From assembly GCA_947069175.1 (NCBI GenBank), contig CAMTDV010001633.1, forward strand, positions 59,998,102 to 60,062,101: a stretch of 64,000 nucleotides of DNA. Reading direction: 5' to 3'. The DNA comes from Scalesia atractyloides. Taxonomy: Eukaryota; Streptophyta; Magnoliopsida; Asterales; Asteraceae. The translations under genes and the position numbers were made by a program. Each line of letters starts with the position of its first letter. The stretch's first letter is position 1. The notes beneath the pieces are model-generated. The model worked only from the letters and a program-made list of their open reading frames with translations. It made no database searches and had not been told where the DNA came from. Below are positions 54,470-64,000 of the stretch, in pieces.

Positions 54470-54985
54470 TGTCACAACAGCCTTCGAACTGTGCCCAATT
54501 CGTACGAATTGATCAGTTCGCACGAATTGGCACAATTCGTACGAACTGTCCTGTTTCGTGCGAATCGTTCCCAATTCACGCGTTGGCTGTTCGGATTAGT
54601 GTTTTAGCGAGGCGTTAAGCGTTAAATTATCATTGTAGTGCGATACAGCTAGTTGTGTGAGCGAGAGCGTTTTGCGAGAGCGAGTACAATCTATACCCAC
54701 ATAAACAACATAAAGTAACATAAATAACTACGATTGCGACTTGTGTGAGAAGCGAGGTCGTAGGTACGAGTGGTTACCAAACAAACTAACACACTCTGCT
54801 TATAAAGTAGCATAAGCTACTGTGATTCATGTAACGTTAGGGTTGCGAGTAAGAAAGCGTTTTAAGTGTAATGCTATGTTGTGTGATGAAATGTATTTAA
54901 TTATTCATCGAATCCTGAATTACAAAACGGTTACAAGGAAAAAGTAACCGTAGTACGGAACAACCAGAAAAGTCGGGTTGTTACA
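54470..54985. other. LTR-like sequence with palindrome array
   Basis: Starts tgtcacaacagcc and ends gggttgttaca, TG...CA termini like the Gypsy LTRs here, 516 bp. The flanking five bases (accac and gtggc) do not match, so it is not a simple solo LTR. It could be one LTR of the Tat element whose partner lies beyond the window, but neither a convincing purine tract nor a confident PBS adjoins it. Four palindromes of the form TTCGYRCGAA lie at 54499, 54517, 54536 and 54555. Confidence 0.35.
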
Positions 54986-55088
54986 GTGGCAACCGCGACT
55001 CCTGATTTGTCGCCTGACTTGTAGCTCTCTTATTGGAGACGCGCCCAACTTGCTTGGCACGGTTACCCATCACATTAATTGCAATGGG

Positions 55089-55096
55089 TATAAATA
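55089..55096 (+). promoter_or_regulatory. TATA box upstream of the antisense gene
   Basis: tataaata in gggtataaataggggagg. If the hAT element at 55106-55842 is removed, the TATA box lies about 225 bp before the first ATG of the antisense ORF (56051), with a CT-rich leader between. It fits a core promoter for that gene but could belong to an LTR. Confidence 0.5.
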
Positions 55097-55105
55097 GGGG
55101 AGGAG

Positions 55106-55842
55106 TAGGGGTGTTCAGAAAAAACCGTAATCAAATAAAACCCGTAAACCAAACCGTAACAGTAACCAAACAAACTGATCTGAATAACGAATTCGGTTTG
55201 TGGTTTGGTTTCTAACCGAAACTGAATTGTGAATATGGTTTTTGGTTCAGTCTATGGATCCACATTTTATTTTATTTGGTTTATTCGGTTTATTTGGATA
55301 ACCAAATAAACCGTTTAACTTAATGAATTATTAAATAAAAATAATAATATTTTATATATCATATACAATTTATTAGCCCAATATATTTATTTTTTTATGC
55401 AACCCAAAAATACCAAATGGAAATCTAAAAGCCCAACTCAAACCCATTCATTTCTAAAGTAACAGAATTTCAGACCTTTAGTATAGATCTATGTTTTGAA
55501 GCTTTAACTTTCGTTGTGTCTACGACTACTTTATGGATGTGTTGTTTTATTTTGCAATGAAACTTTCTTGTATTCATATATTGTTAGGTGTAAATTAGTT
55601 GCGATGTTTGGAAGTTGGAACACAAACATAAATATAAATTAGGAAAAAAATTACTTAGGTACAAGCTGGTTAGATTTGGTTTATTTGGTTTGTAACCGAA
55701 ACCAAACCGAATTGAATTTGGTTTGGTTTGGATCGGTTTGCATATTCCTTATATGTTTTGGTTTGGTTTTTGGTTTGGGGTACAAAATTTTGAAAACCGA
55801 ATAAACCAAATTAACCATAAACCGAACCGATGAACCCCCCTA
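55106..55842. mobile_element. Non-autonomous hAT MITE, 737 bp
   Basis: Terminal inverted repeats taggggtgttca (55106-55117) and tgaaccccccta (55831-55842) are flanked by an 8-bp duplication gggaggag (55098-55105) / gggaggaa (55843-55850), seven of eight matching. Subterminal aaccgaa/ttcggtt repeats are dense. No transposase. It resembles the hAT element at 47612-52661 in end sequence and length. Confidence 0.88.
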
Positions 55843-56050
55843 GGGAGGAAGGGTTAGAGATCAATACGTTATCTTGAATTCTCACTCCCTTTTTCTCTCC
55901 AATATTCAAATCTTCAAGTCATTCAAAAGAATCTTCAAGAATTCATCGAGTCTTCTGCACATCTCAAGCGTTCATCGAGTTGTCTTCCAACCTTTCCCAG
56001 GTTTCTCCATATCTTCATCCTTCGTTCAAGTTCTATTCGTATCAATCATT

Positions 56051-59000
56051 ATGTCTGATCACCAAGAGGAGACTGAGGTAGAAGAAGTCCGAGGTAGCAT
56101 GCCACCGTTAAAGTGGGAGGAAGCCACCTTCGAACAAATTGTGCGCGACAACTAGTTCCCTGCAGAATAGGACGCGCAGTACCCGGCCAAAGGCCAAACG
56201 ACTGCTGATACCCCTCCCGGTTATATTACTTTGTTCTCTGACTTTTTCGGTGAAGGTAACTTTCAATTACCAGCAACCCACTTTTTTGGGAATCTTCTCT
56301 CGCACTACCATATTCACGTGTCGCAACTTTCCCCACCCAGGATGGTTCGGATGCGACAGTTCGAGATCTACCTACGCTCTCAAGGGGAGGAGCCTACTGT
56401 TGATAAATTCCGGGCGTTTTACCAACTTCAGTGTACTCTGGGGTTTTATTCGTTTGCTACGCGTGACTCGAAAAAGCTGCTCCTCAATCCCCCTAAGAGC
56501 TTCCATGACTGGAAACGGAAATTTTTTCTATATTCGAGAAGATATACTCCCAATTGCTATGGAATTCCGTGATCACGCGCCTATCCCTAAGGAAGATCTG
56601 AAGATTCCTAAGGGCGCGTCTTGGTATGAGAGGTTAGAAAGTTTGCCTAAGCAGGCTTTTGGTGAGCATGCCCTGGTCACAGCAGGCATGAGCGATAAAT
56701 GGCCTCTTACCGGTACAAGTGTCCCGGTGCTTCTCTTAGAGGGCCAAGGTAATTTTGTAACTTTATTATTTCTCAGTGTTCTCGATCATGTCTAACTTTT
56801 TTTAACCCATTTTTGTAGAGGTCCATCTCTATCATCGTGCGTTTGCCGCGTACGCGAGGGTTATGGGCACTAGGACCCTTCGCGAAGATGAAGAACCCTG
56901 GTACGAGCAGATTCGAGGCAATTTAATGTACCCTGCTGCAGGAGCTTTTGTTGCACCGCCAACCGAGAATGAAGGTTCACACATACTCAACCCTAGGCCT
57001 TTTCACGCTATAACCCCTGCTGGAGAGGATGTTGTCTTGCTTTCCAGCGGGGAATCTATTGCTTCCTCGGACAATGGATTAAATATATGTCCATCTATGT
57101 TTGCAGGTAGCTTGGCTAATCTTGGGAAATATCCCTAGGACCAGAAACCAAAGAGGCAGAGCAAAAGGAAAAAAGGTTTCTGTTGTCGAGGGGCCGCCCT
57201 GTTAAAACAGAAGTGACTGCAGCCACGTCGGATCCGGCGTCGCGGAAAGGTATGGCTCGCTCCCGACAAACGTAATTTGGACGATTATATAATTGTTGCT
57301 GATTCCATGGAGGCATTGAACGATAAAGCTAGAGGTGGGGCAGAGGCTAAGAGTTCAGGCAGTGCGAGCTCAAAAGAACAACTATCCAGCGCGACACCGA
57401 TGTCTAATCCTTCTGTCGAAGAAAAGGAGGAGAATCCAATCCCTGAGCTGACCAAGAAAAATGCTTCTAAGTGGCCGCACACCGAATCTAGTGAAAAAGG
57501 TGGCCCATTGCCTAAGAAGGTTGCGTTCAACAAACCTGTCACAGCAAAAGAGTAAACATTGGATCGCTTATGTCGGGCATCTCTCTTGGTAAGTTGTTTG
57601 GGTTATCTTTTCTCTGATTATTACATCATCTTGTTGATCTTGTGTGCATATTTTCAGAACTAAAGAAAACGACGCCCAAATTTCGCATCATCCACGCCAA
57701 GTCTAGAATTCAAGTACCTCCGCCTCCTCCTGCTGCTGCACAACAAGAGGCGGAGGGTACCTTTGAAGTGGTTCAAGATTCGCGCAAGAAAGCTGCTACT
57801 TCCACTGCTATCCCTCTTACTGAGGGTATGATTTCAAGTAGCGAGCCAGTGGAAACCGTGGAGAAGGTGGTTGAGACGGAGAAGGTTGTTGAGAAACCTA
57901 CCGTTGTTGAGAAGCCTGTTGAGGCTGTGAAAGTGCAAGTTGTTGAGAAACTTGTTAATGTTGAGAAGCCTGTTGAGGCTGTGGAGGCGGGAACTGCTGA
58001 GAAACCCATTGGGAAGCCAGTGGAGAAGACGATCGAGAAACTACTTCAAGGGTCTGGTAAGGGTGTTGAGAAAATGGCTGAAGGTAAAGGCACGAGACCC
58101 CAAGTTGTGACCGACTCTAGTGCGGATGGTGAGGGTGCTAGTGCGTTTAGTGCAAGACACAAGGAACCCTCGCCAATCCGTCCAGAAGATACCTTAGGCG
58201 ATTATTATTATCGCTCATATTTGGAAACTGAAGCAACGGGATACCCTCCTTAAGTTTCCCGAGTGTAGGGAGTGGTTTAGGGGAATCTTTCCCCTGCTGA
58301 AGTCAACTTCCAAAAGAAACGCCACCACGATAAGACGTATCAGTCCCACGTCGTTGCCTAAGCCAATCAAATGTCCACCGGTAACCAAATCATGAGGGAA
58401 TGGCACACGATGTATAGAGAGCATGCTGAAGTGGAAGCTTATAGTTTACGAATATCAGCGAATGCTAAGAAGTTTGAGAAAGCGCATGCATAGTCGGCTG
58501 AGAAACAAGCTCAGTTCAAGACTGAAAAGAAGAGTGAAGAATGGGGTATTCTTGGCTTAAAGAAGAAATTGCAGGCGGGCGAGGATACACTTGCTAATGA
58601 GCGTAAAAAGTGGCGAGAAGCCTGGGATAAAGATAATCAGAAGATGTACGTTGCACGTTAAGAGATTACCAACCTGAAGGTGCAAGCGGAGGTGTCTGCC
58701 AAGACTATTGCAGAGTTGAGCGCCGAAAACGAAAATCCTACTTCTTCCAAGGCAGATTCGTACCACCTATACTTGCCTCCAACGGGATCTTGAAATTCAA
58801 AAGTTGACTGATCGGTTATCTGCGCAGGGTGAGCTTGAGCAACAACTCGTCTCTAAGGATAGACACTTGGCTGTCAGGGACACTGAGATAACTGAGCTCC
58901 AGCATTGCCTGCGTGAGTCAGAGGCAAGTTTGGCTGTTGAAAAAGCCGGGGTTGATACGGCAAAAAAGACGCGCAATGTCTTGCAATCGGCCTTGAATGT

Positions 59001-59460
59001 GGCCCACGAAAATTATGCGGCGACTCAAGCAGCTATCGAGCCTTTGGTCAATAACTCGGAGTGGTTGAAAGACTACGGAATCCCTTATGTAAGTTCTCAA
59101 CCATTTTGCTACGATTGTTTGAAATGTGTTGTAGTATTGGCTTGATATGTTTTGCGCAGGTTGCGAATGCTGTCCTTAACTCTTTGGACTGTGGCGATGC
59201 TTAGTGTTGCAGCGCGCCAAGTTAGGCATCGCAAGGGCTACGAGGAGTGCGCCAAGCATGTACGGGCAGAGATGCGAACTAAATGGGATAGTAGCCATTG
59301 TTCGGTGACCGCAAAGGCTGAGTCGATCTATGCCGCTCACCAAGAAACCTACAACACTCTTACTCTTCCTATCATGGATTTGGTGTCTGAGGCTTTGCAG
59401 CATGATGACTACGTTGGGCGGTTGAAGACACTCATTGTAATCCCGGATACCGTCGAATAA
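56051..59460 (+). pseudogene. Tat-type antisense ORF, intron-containing (PF04195-like)
   Basis: Plus-strand gene opposite to the Tat pol. ATG 56051 opens MSDHQEETEVEEVRGSMPPL, then two in-frame stops (about 56153-56170), then PPGYITLFSDFFGEGNFQLP, RMRQFEIYLRSQGEEPTVDK and NPPKSFHDWKRKF. This pattern is the putative gypsy-type transposon domain (PF04195) found in antisense ORFs of Tat elements. Three short introns with GT...AG ends are visible: 56749-56818, 57589-57657 and 59089-59159. The middle part is Glu/Val/Lys-rich (repeated EKPVEAV). The 3' part is coiled-coil-like (LEQQLVSKDRHLAVRDTEI). The frame ends HDDYVGRLKTLIVIPDTVE at 59460. Stops and shifts suggest decay. Function is unknown. 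Confidence 0.8.
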
Positions 59461-59551
59461 ACTGAGTTTGAAGAAGAAGATGCCGGTGGTGATGGCGCGG
59501 TGTAAAAGGCTGTTTTAGCCCTGTTAGGTCTATGTAACAGGCTTTCATGCT

Positions 59552-59557
59552 AATAAA
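59552..59557 (+). terminator. Polyadenylation signal of the antisense gene
   Basis: aataaa about 90 bp after the stop codon, in gctaataaaagttctgg. It would end the transcript before the convergent integrase gene at 59916. Confidence 0.55.
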
Positions 59558-59915
59558 AGTTCTGGTTTCGTTTACTTATAATCGATGTGCGTCTGCGCTT
59601 CGTGTGAATATATTAACTTTTTGACAGATTATTGTTACAATTATTGCAATGTGATAGGAACTTTGTTTAGGGAGCGCAAATAAATTCAGGTGTGATTCAT
59701 GTTTGAACGTTGAAGCTCGATTCCGTGCTTTATTTACGGGAATCTCGGAAGATAAGTTCATGAGGTTTTCCTACTATAATGTTTTTGCGCGTACTAAAAG
59801 TTTAACATGCATTTGTAACTGGGAAAAAAGGAAATCGCAATAGAATAATGTAAACAACGTCATATATTGATAAACTTGGGAGGCTCTCGACCATTATTGA
59901 CAATAAGTGGTGTTT
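59558..59915. other. Spacer between convergent genes
   Basis: About 360 bp between the antisense gene's polyadenylation signal and the pol stop. No coding motif recognised. Confidence 0.6.
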
Positions 59916-60846
59916 TCACATATAACATTTCCTGAGTTGTTGTGCATTCCATGCGCATGGAACAACATGGCCATCCAACGTGCGTAGCTTGTATGCGCCT
60001 TTCCCTATGTCCTTGTGGACAAGGTAAGGACCTTCCCACTTAGGTTCCAGTTTCCTGGGGCGTTCATCGTTGGAGGCCTCGTTGTCATGGAAAACGTAGT
60101 CGTCTGGATTGAAAGATACCCTTGCATTGTAGTACTTTTCCAGCTTGGACTTGTACTCGGCCTTTTTTATGGTTGCATTCTCGCGCCGTTCTTCTAGTAT
60201 GTCCAAGTCTAGATGGCGTTCCGCCTCGTTGTCAATCGCGTTGAGCGAGGTGAGGGGAGGCCAATTTCTATCGGGATAACCGCTTCCGAGCCATAAAATA
60301 GGCTGAAAGCGGTCTCGTCGTTGCTTGTCTTGGGCATGGTGCGATGAGCCCAAAGTATACTTGGGAGCTCATCGACCCACCCTCTGCACTTTGTGCCCAG
60401 GCGGGCCTTTATTCCTTCCACGACGCCTTTGTTTACACTCTTTACCTGGTCGTTCCCTTGCGGGTACACGACTGAGGAGAAAATGTGCTCGAATTGTAGT
60501 TCCTGCATCCAGTTGTGGAGATCTTCAAATGCAAAGTTGGTGCCATTCTCGGTTACTATGCGCACGGGCAAGCCGAAACGGTAGATGATGTGTTCCCAAA
60601 TAAAGTTTCGCACAATCATCACACTTGTTGATGCTAAAGGCTTTGCTTCAACCACTTTGTAAAGTAATCGACTGCCACGATTATGAATTTGACGGAGCCG
60701 GGAGCTTCTAGAAAGGGGCCTACCATATCGATCCCCCATTGTTGAAATGGCCAAGCTGTGGTGACTAGGATCATATCATTTTTCGGTCTCAGAGTTTTCG
60801 GGGCGTGACGTTGGCAAGCGTCACACCTGCGCAGCTCTTTCAGCAT
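59916..60846 (-). pseudogene. Tat integrase
   Basis: The frame at 60634-60846 carries LRRCDACQRHAP (zinc-binding Cys pair) and the first catalytic Asp in WGIDMVGPF. The frame at 60209-60754 carries the core, but the second Asp context reads IVTENGTNF (Glu for Asp). The Glu context reads NDQVKSVNKG (Lys where Glu is expected). Catalysis should therefore be lost. The frame at 59916-60353 carries the C-terminal part, ending PKWEGPYLVHKDIGKGAYKL and LDGHVVPCAWNAQQLRKCY. Two frame changes are present. Confidence 0.85.
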
Positions 60847-60849
60847 CCA

Positions 60850-62080
60850 GATGCATGCTTGGCCAGTAGTATCATGCGTTTATGATTTTTGCAACCACCA
60901 TGCGTGGCCCTACGTGGATTCCGCAAATGCCTTGGTGAATCTCTCGTATCAAATAATTGGCATCTTGCGGGTCCACGCAGCGCATTAGTGGCCCTAGATA
61001 AGATCTCTGATACAAAATTCCATCATTGAGCTGATAGAACAGTGCTTTGTGCTGGATCTTACGCCCTTTAGCTTTGTTTTCTTGGAGAATCCCCGCTTGT
61101 AAGTACTGGATCTAGGATGTCATCCATGATGAGGACCCTATCTCAATTACATTGACTTGTCTTATCGGTAGCAAGGGGTTCTTCAAAACTTCAATTCTAA
61201 CATCTTTAGCTAGATGTTGGAAAGTCGTGGAAGCCAACTTGCTCAGCGCATCCACAGGTTTGTTATAGCTGCGGTTGATGTGCAGGACCTTGAAAGATTG
61301 GAATTGTTGGATCAGTTCTCTGGCCTAATCGAGATAAAGGCCATCGTTTCTCCTTTTGCATCGTATAAGCCATTAATCTGTCCTGCGATCAGCAATGAGT
61401 TGACATGTGCTTGTAGGTGCTTGGCCCCCAGCTTAGTTGCCAAACGTAAACCGACTATGAAGGCTTCGTACTCTGCTTTGTTGTTAGTATTTTTGAAATC
61501 TAACCTGATTACATATGTAAACTCATGTTTTTTCTGGACTAACCAACCTTAAGCCTGCTCCAGAACCATCTTCGTTTGACGCGCCATCTGTAAACAACAA
61601 CCAAAGTTCTTTTGCTGTAGCGGGCATGGGAATCTTAATCACTTCACATTCCTGAATTTATCTACAGGCACCTCTGTAACGAAATCTGCTAGAATTTGCC
61701 CTTGATTGTTAGGCGTGGTTGATACACAATGTTGTGTCCTCCCAGCTCGATAGCCCATTTTTCTAACCTCCCTGAGATTTCGGGTTTCTTGAGAATAGTA
61801 CCGATATGATAGTTTGTTAAGACGTGAATAACATGGCCTGTGAAATACCTGCGCAATCTGCGTTGCGTGGACTAGTGCAAGCACGAGCTTCTCCGTAATC
61901 GAATAATGTGTTTCCGGATCGGTCAGCATCCTACTAACGTAGTAAATCGGTGTTTGAACCCCATATATTTCTACTAATAGCATTGCGCCAACTGCCTTGT
62001 CTGAGGCAAACAAGTAAAGGACGAGTGGTTCTTTTTCTCGCAGAGCCGTTAAGGTTGGGAGTTGAATCAAACATTCTTTC
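60850..62080 (-). pseudogene. Tat RNase H region
   Basis: The frame at 61639-62082 starts MKECLIQLPTLTALREKEPL and contains LYLFASDKAVGAMLLVE and TPIYYVSRMLTDPETHYS, the first RNase H. Further left, broken frames give FTDGASNEDGSGAGL (about 61560-61600) and LSKLASTTFQHLAKDVRIEV (about 61190-61250), which look like the second, archaeal-type RNase H of Tat elements. 60850-61190 is a degenerate pre-integrase region. Confidence 0.75.
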
Positions 62081-62900
62081 ATTTCCTTGAAAGCGCTCTC
62101 GGCTTCTGTTGTCCACTTGAATTTTCTCTTTTCACACAGTTACGCAGTGTACTAATGAACGGAAAAGATTTCGCTGCATGGTTTGATAGAAAACGGTTTA
62201 GCATGGCTAGTAGCCCGGTTAATCTTTGCATGTCTTTGATACTCTTGGGAGAAGGCATGCGCTTGATGGCTTGTATCTTCTCTAGGTTTACCTTAAAACC
62301 GCCCTTCATGACCATAAAACCCAGAAACTTGCCTTCTTCCATTTCGAAAGAACATTTGCTCGGGTTAAGCTTCATGTTGACACTTCGCAATGATTTGAAG
62401 GTTTTCTTGATGTCCTTCAGCATCTGATCTTCCCTTGGACTCATAACCACCAGATCATCGATATAGACCTCAACATGCTCGTCACCAAAGGTTTGGTCCA
62501 TCAAGCGCTGATATGTGGCTCCGGCATTGCACAAGCCGAAGGGCATCTCTGTGTAGCAAAAGATCTTATTTTCGGTCCGGAAAGCCATTTTGTCTTCATC
62601 TTGAAGTGCCATCTACACTTGGTGATATCCCTTGTAGCTTTTAAAAAAACATTTCTAGCAAAAGGGTACGAGAGAATCGATCTTCTTGTCTTTCTCTGGG
62701 AGAGAATAACAGTCTTTCGGGCAAGCTTTGTTCAAATCTCTATAATCAACGCACATGCGCCATCCACCTTTCGATTTCTCGACCATCACTAGGGTGGCTA
62801 CCCAGTTTGGTATCGTACCTCTCTTAGTATCCCTGTTGTGAGCAACTCAGAAACTTGCTCATTCATTGCCTTAGCCTTTGCAAACCTCAGGTTGCGCTTT
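62079..62900 (-). pseudogene. Tat reverse transcriptase
   Basis: The frame at 62079-62612 contains MPFGLCNAGATYQRLMDQTF and the catalytic YIDDLVVMSPR, then CSFEMEEGKFLGFMV and RLTGLLAMLNRFLS. Upstream, shifted frames give GGWRMCVDYRDLNKACP-like text near 62740-62790. The N-terminal part is frame-shifted at about 62610 and 62650. Confidence 0.85.
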
Positions 62901-63045
62901 CTCTGCACAATTGGTTAACGGGTGGAAACGTATTCAAACAATGCTCTGTAATGTTGCGCGGGACACCGGTCATGTCTGCCCGTGACCAGGCAAAGATATC
63001 TATGTTTCTGAAGAGCATTTGTTTCAGAAACGTCCTGATGTTCTC

Positions 63046-63441
63046 CTATATCGCGCAACCAAGGGTTACCGTTTGCTTAGGGTACTTGTGGTTTAAAACC
63101 CATTTCTCCGGCTCAGTGCGCAAAGATGGCTTGTCTTTCTTTGTTGAAGGTGTTTCATCAGTTGCCATAACTTCCTTCGTTGAGCAGACTATCGCCACCC
63201 CAGTTTCTGTTGGAAAACCGATTGCCGAATGAGGGGGGGACGTCACCATGCTGAATTGTCCCTGAGTTTCTCGGCCAATCAAGACGTCATGTCTCAAGTT
63301 GGCGGGCATCACCATGAAGTTTACTTCTACTGTCCTTGAATGTTTTCCACCACCTAGCATGAATGGGAAAGAAATTTGACCAATGGGGAAAATAGTTTCA
63401 TTGCAAAAACCTGATAAAGGGTATCCACTTGTTCTAAACAT
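63046..63441 (-). pseudogene. Tat protease C-terminal part and linker
   Basis: The frame begins MFRTSGYPLSGFCNETIFPI and continues IGQISFPFMLGGGKHSRTVE, then FMVMPANLRHDVLIGRETQG. This matches the Tat protease flap and C-terminal region (the NVILGR-type motif as DVLIGR). The catalytic D-S/T-G would be upstream near 63460-63530, where the frame is broken. Confidence 0.75.
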
Positions 63442-64000
63442 GCCTTATCCTCAGCGTCGAGCTGATTGAAACATTGATCAAAGATGATATCAGTTGCGCT
63501 CCACGGATCTATGAACATGTAATCTGTCTCCTAGTAGCCGATAATGCCTGTGATTACGACGGAATTGGTGGCGCGGGGCCCCCGCGAACCACTGGAAAAA
63601 TCACTTGTTGTTCGTGCTAGGACTCATCAACCGGGCGCTTGCCTTGGCTCTTCGCGCTTCTTCGCGGTGGTCCCTTATTGACCATATGTGTTTCCAGTCT
63701 CCTGACTTTCTTTTGACCACCGTCATCGTGCCTTTGAAGCTGTCTTGCTTCTTTGCGAACATTGCGCACCAAATGGCTTAGCTTTCCGCTCTTCAAAGCT
63801 TTTTCGATCTCTACACGCAGACTGATGCAATCATCAGTCAGATGACCCGTTTCTTATGAAAATCGCAGTATAGGTTGTTATCTTGCCCTTTCTTCTTCTT
63901 CTTCATCGCTGGCGGAGGCTTGAAATCGTGGTTCTCTGTCATCGGGACTTCTTTGGGAGTCTTGGACAATGGAGTCTAATTCCTTTCACGGTTTTCATTC
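63442..64000 (-). pseudogene. Tat gag C-terminal part
   Basis: The minus strand translates as MTENHDFKPPPAMKKKKKGQ, then NNLYCDFHKK and GHLTDDCISLRVEIEKALKS. This is the zinc-knuckle-like CDFH...GH.TDDC motif characteristic of Tat/Ogre-type gag just before the protease. A one-base shift near 63855 separates CDFHKK from GHLTDDC. Later stops at about 63530-63630 break the path to protease. The gene continues beyond the window. Confidence 0.72.

Larger units (their letters stand above)
59916..64000 (-). mobile_element. Tat-lineage Gypsy, internal region, continues past window
   Basis: From the right edge: gag C-terminal part (63442-64000), protease (63046-63441), RT (62079-62900), RNase H (about 61200-62080) and integrase (59916-60846), all on the minus strand in Gypsy order. 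A divergent second-RNase-H-like segment and the antisense ORF downstream of pol are the hallmarks of the Tat lineage. The 5' LTR and most of gag lie beyond 64000. The 3' LTR was not identified with confidence. Confidence 0.82.

Noticed and set aside
56863..57138. Independent 91-residue gene
   Set aside because: It follows a GT-AG intron in phase with the preceding PF04195-like block and is better read as an exon of the antisense gene.

Overview
The window is plant nuclear DNA, almost certainly from a eudicot and plausibly from Asteraceae (an impression, not a demonstration). It is AT-rich and consists of transposable elements nested in one another. No intact host gene was found. Coding sequence comes from Ty1/copia and Ty3/gypsy LTR retrotransposons, a decayed PIF/Harbinger transposase and one intron-bearing fragment of a host RING-type gene. 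Most element boundaries below are supported by TG...CA termini, target-site duplications (TSDs), primer-binding sites (PBS) and paired LTRs read directly from the sequence.

Layout. 1-416: end of a hAT-like element. 779-8411: minus-strand Copia A (TSD attat), split by a 2.66-kb solo Gypsy LTR at 2674-5331 (TSD taact). 8768-18146: small non-autonomous LTR element (TSD cgtgc) carrying an 8-kb minus-strand Copia B (9098-17117). 18.7-22.4 kb: three non-autonomous DNA-element-like blocks containing minisatellites. 22528-39362: plus-strand Tekay-like chromovirus Gypsy (TSD ttata), whose 5' LTR is interrupted by a younger minus-strand Gypsy (23695-32260). 39.4-47.6 kb: AT-rich intergenic DNA with a near-perfect hairpin MITE, a Harbinger transposase relic and a pair of MITE copies. 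47612-52661: hAT-like element (8-bp TSD gtatgttt) carrying minus-strand Copia C (48157-52497, TSD gcttg). 53225-53638: RING-type gene fragment. 54470-64000: Tat-lineage Gypsy with gag/pol on the minus strand (59916-64000) and a convergent intron-containing antisense ORF on the plus strand (56051-59460), plus a hAT MITE at 55106-55842.

How the parts relate. The elements record a time series: old elements (Copia A, Copia B, plus-strand Gypsy, Tat) are full of frameshifts, while the inserted minus-strand Gypsy has LTRs that look about 98-99% identical by eye. The most interesting signals lie inside the Gypsy LTRs. They share an antisense tRNA-like unit with Pol III A and B boxes near the U3 end, a 29-nt hairpin motif, and a consensus splice donor/acceptor pair that would make an intron in the leader. 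The antisense gene of the Tat element, with three visible short introns, and a hAT insertion just downstream of its TATA box are the other main points. All identity estimates are by eye, and no database search was possible.
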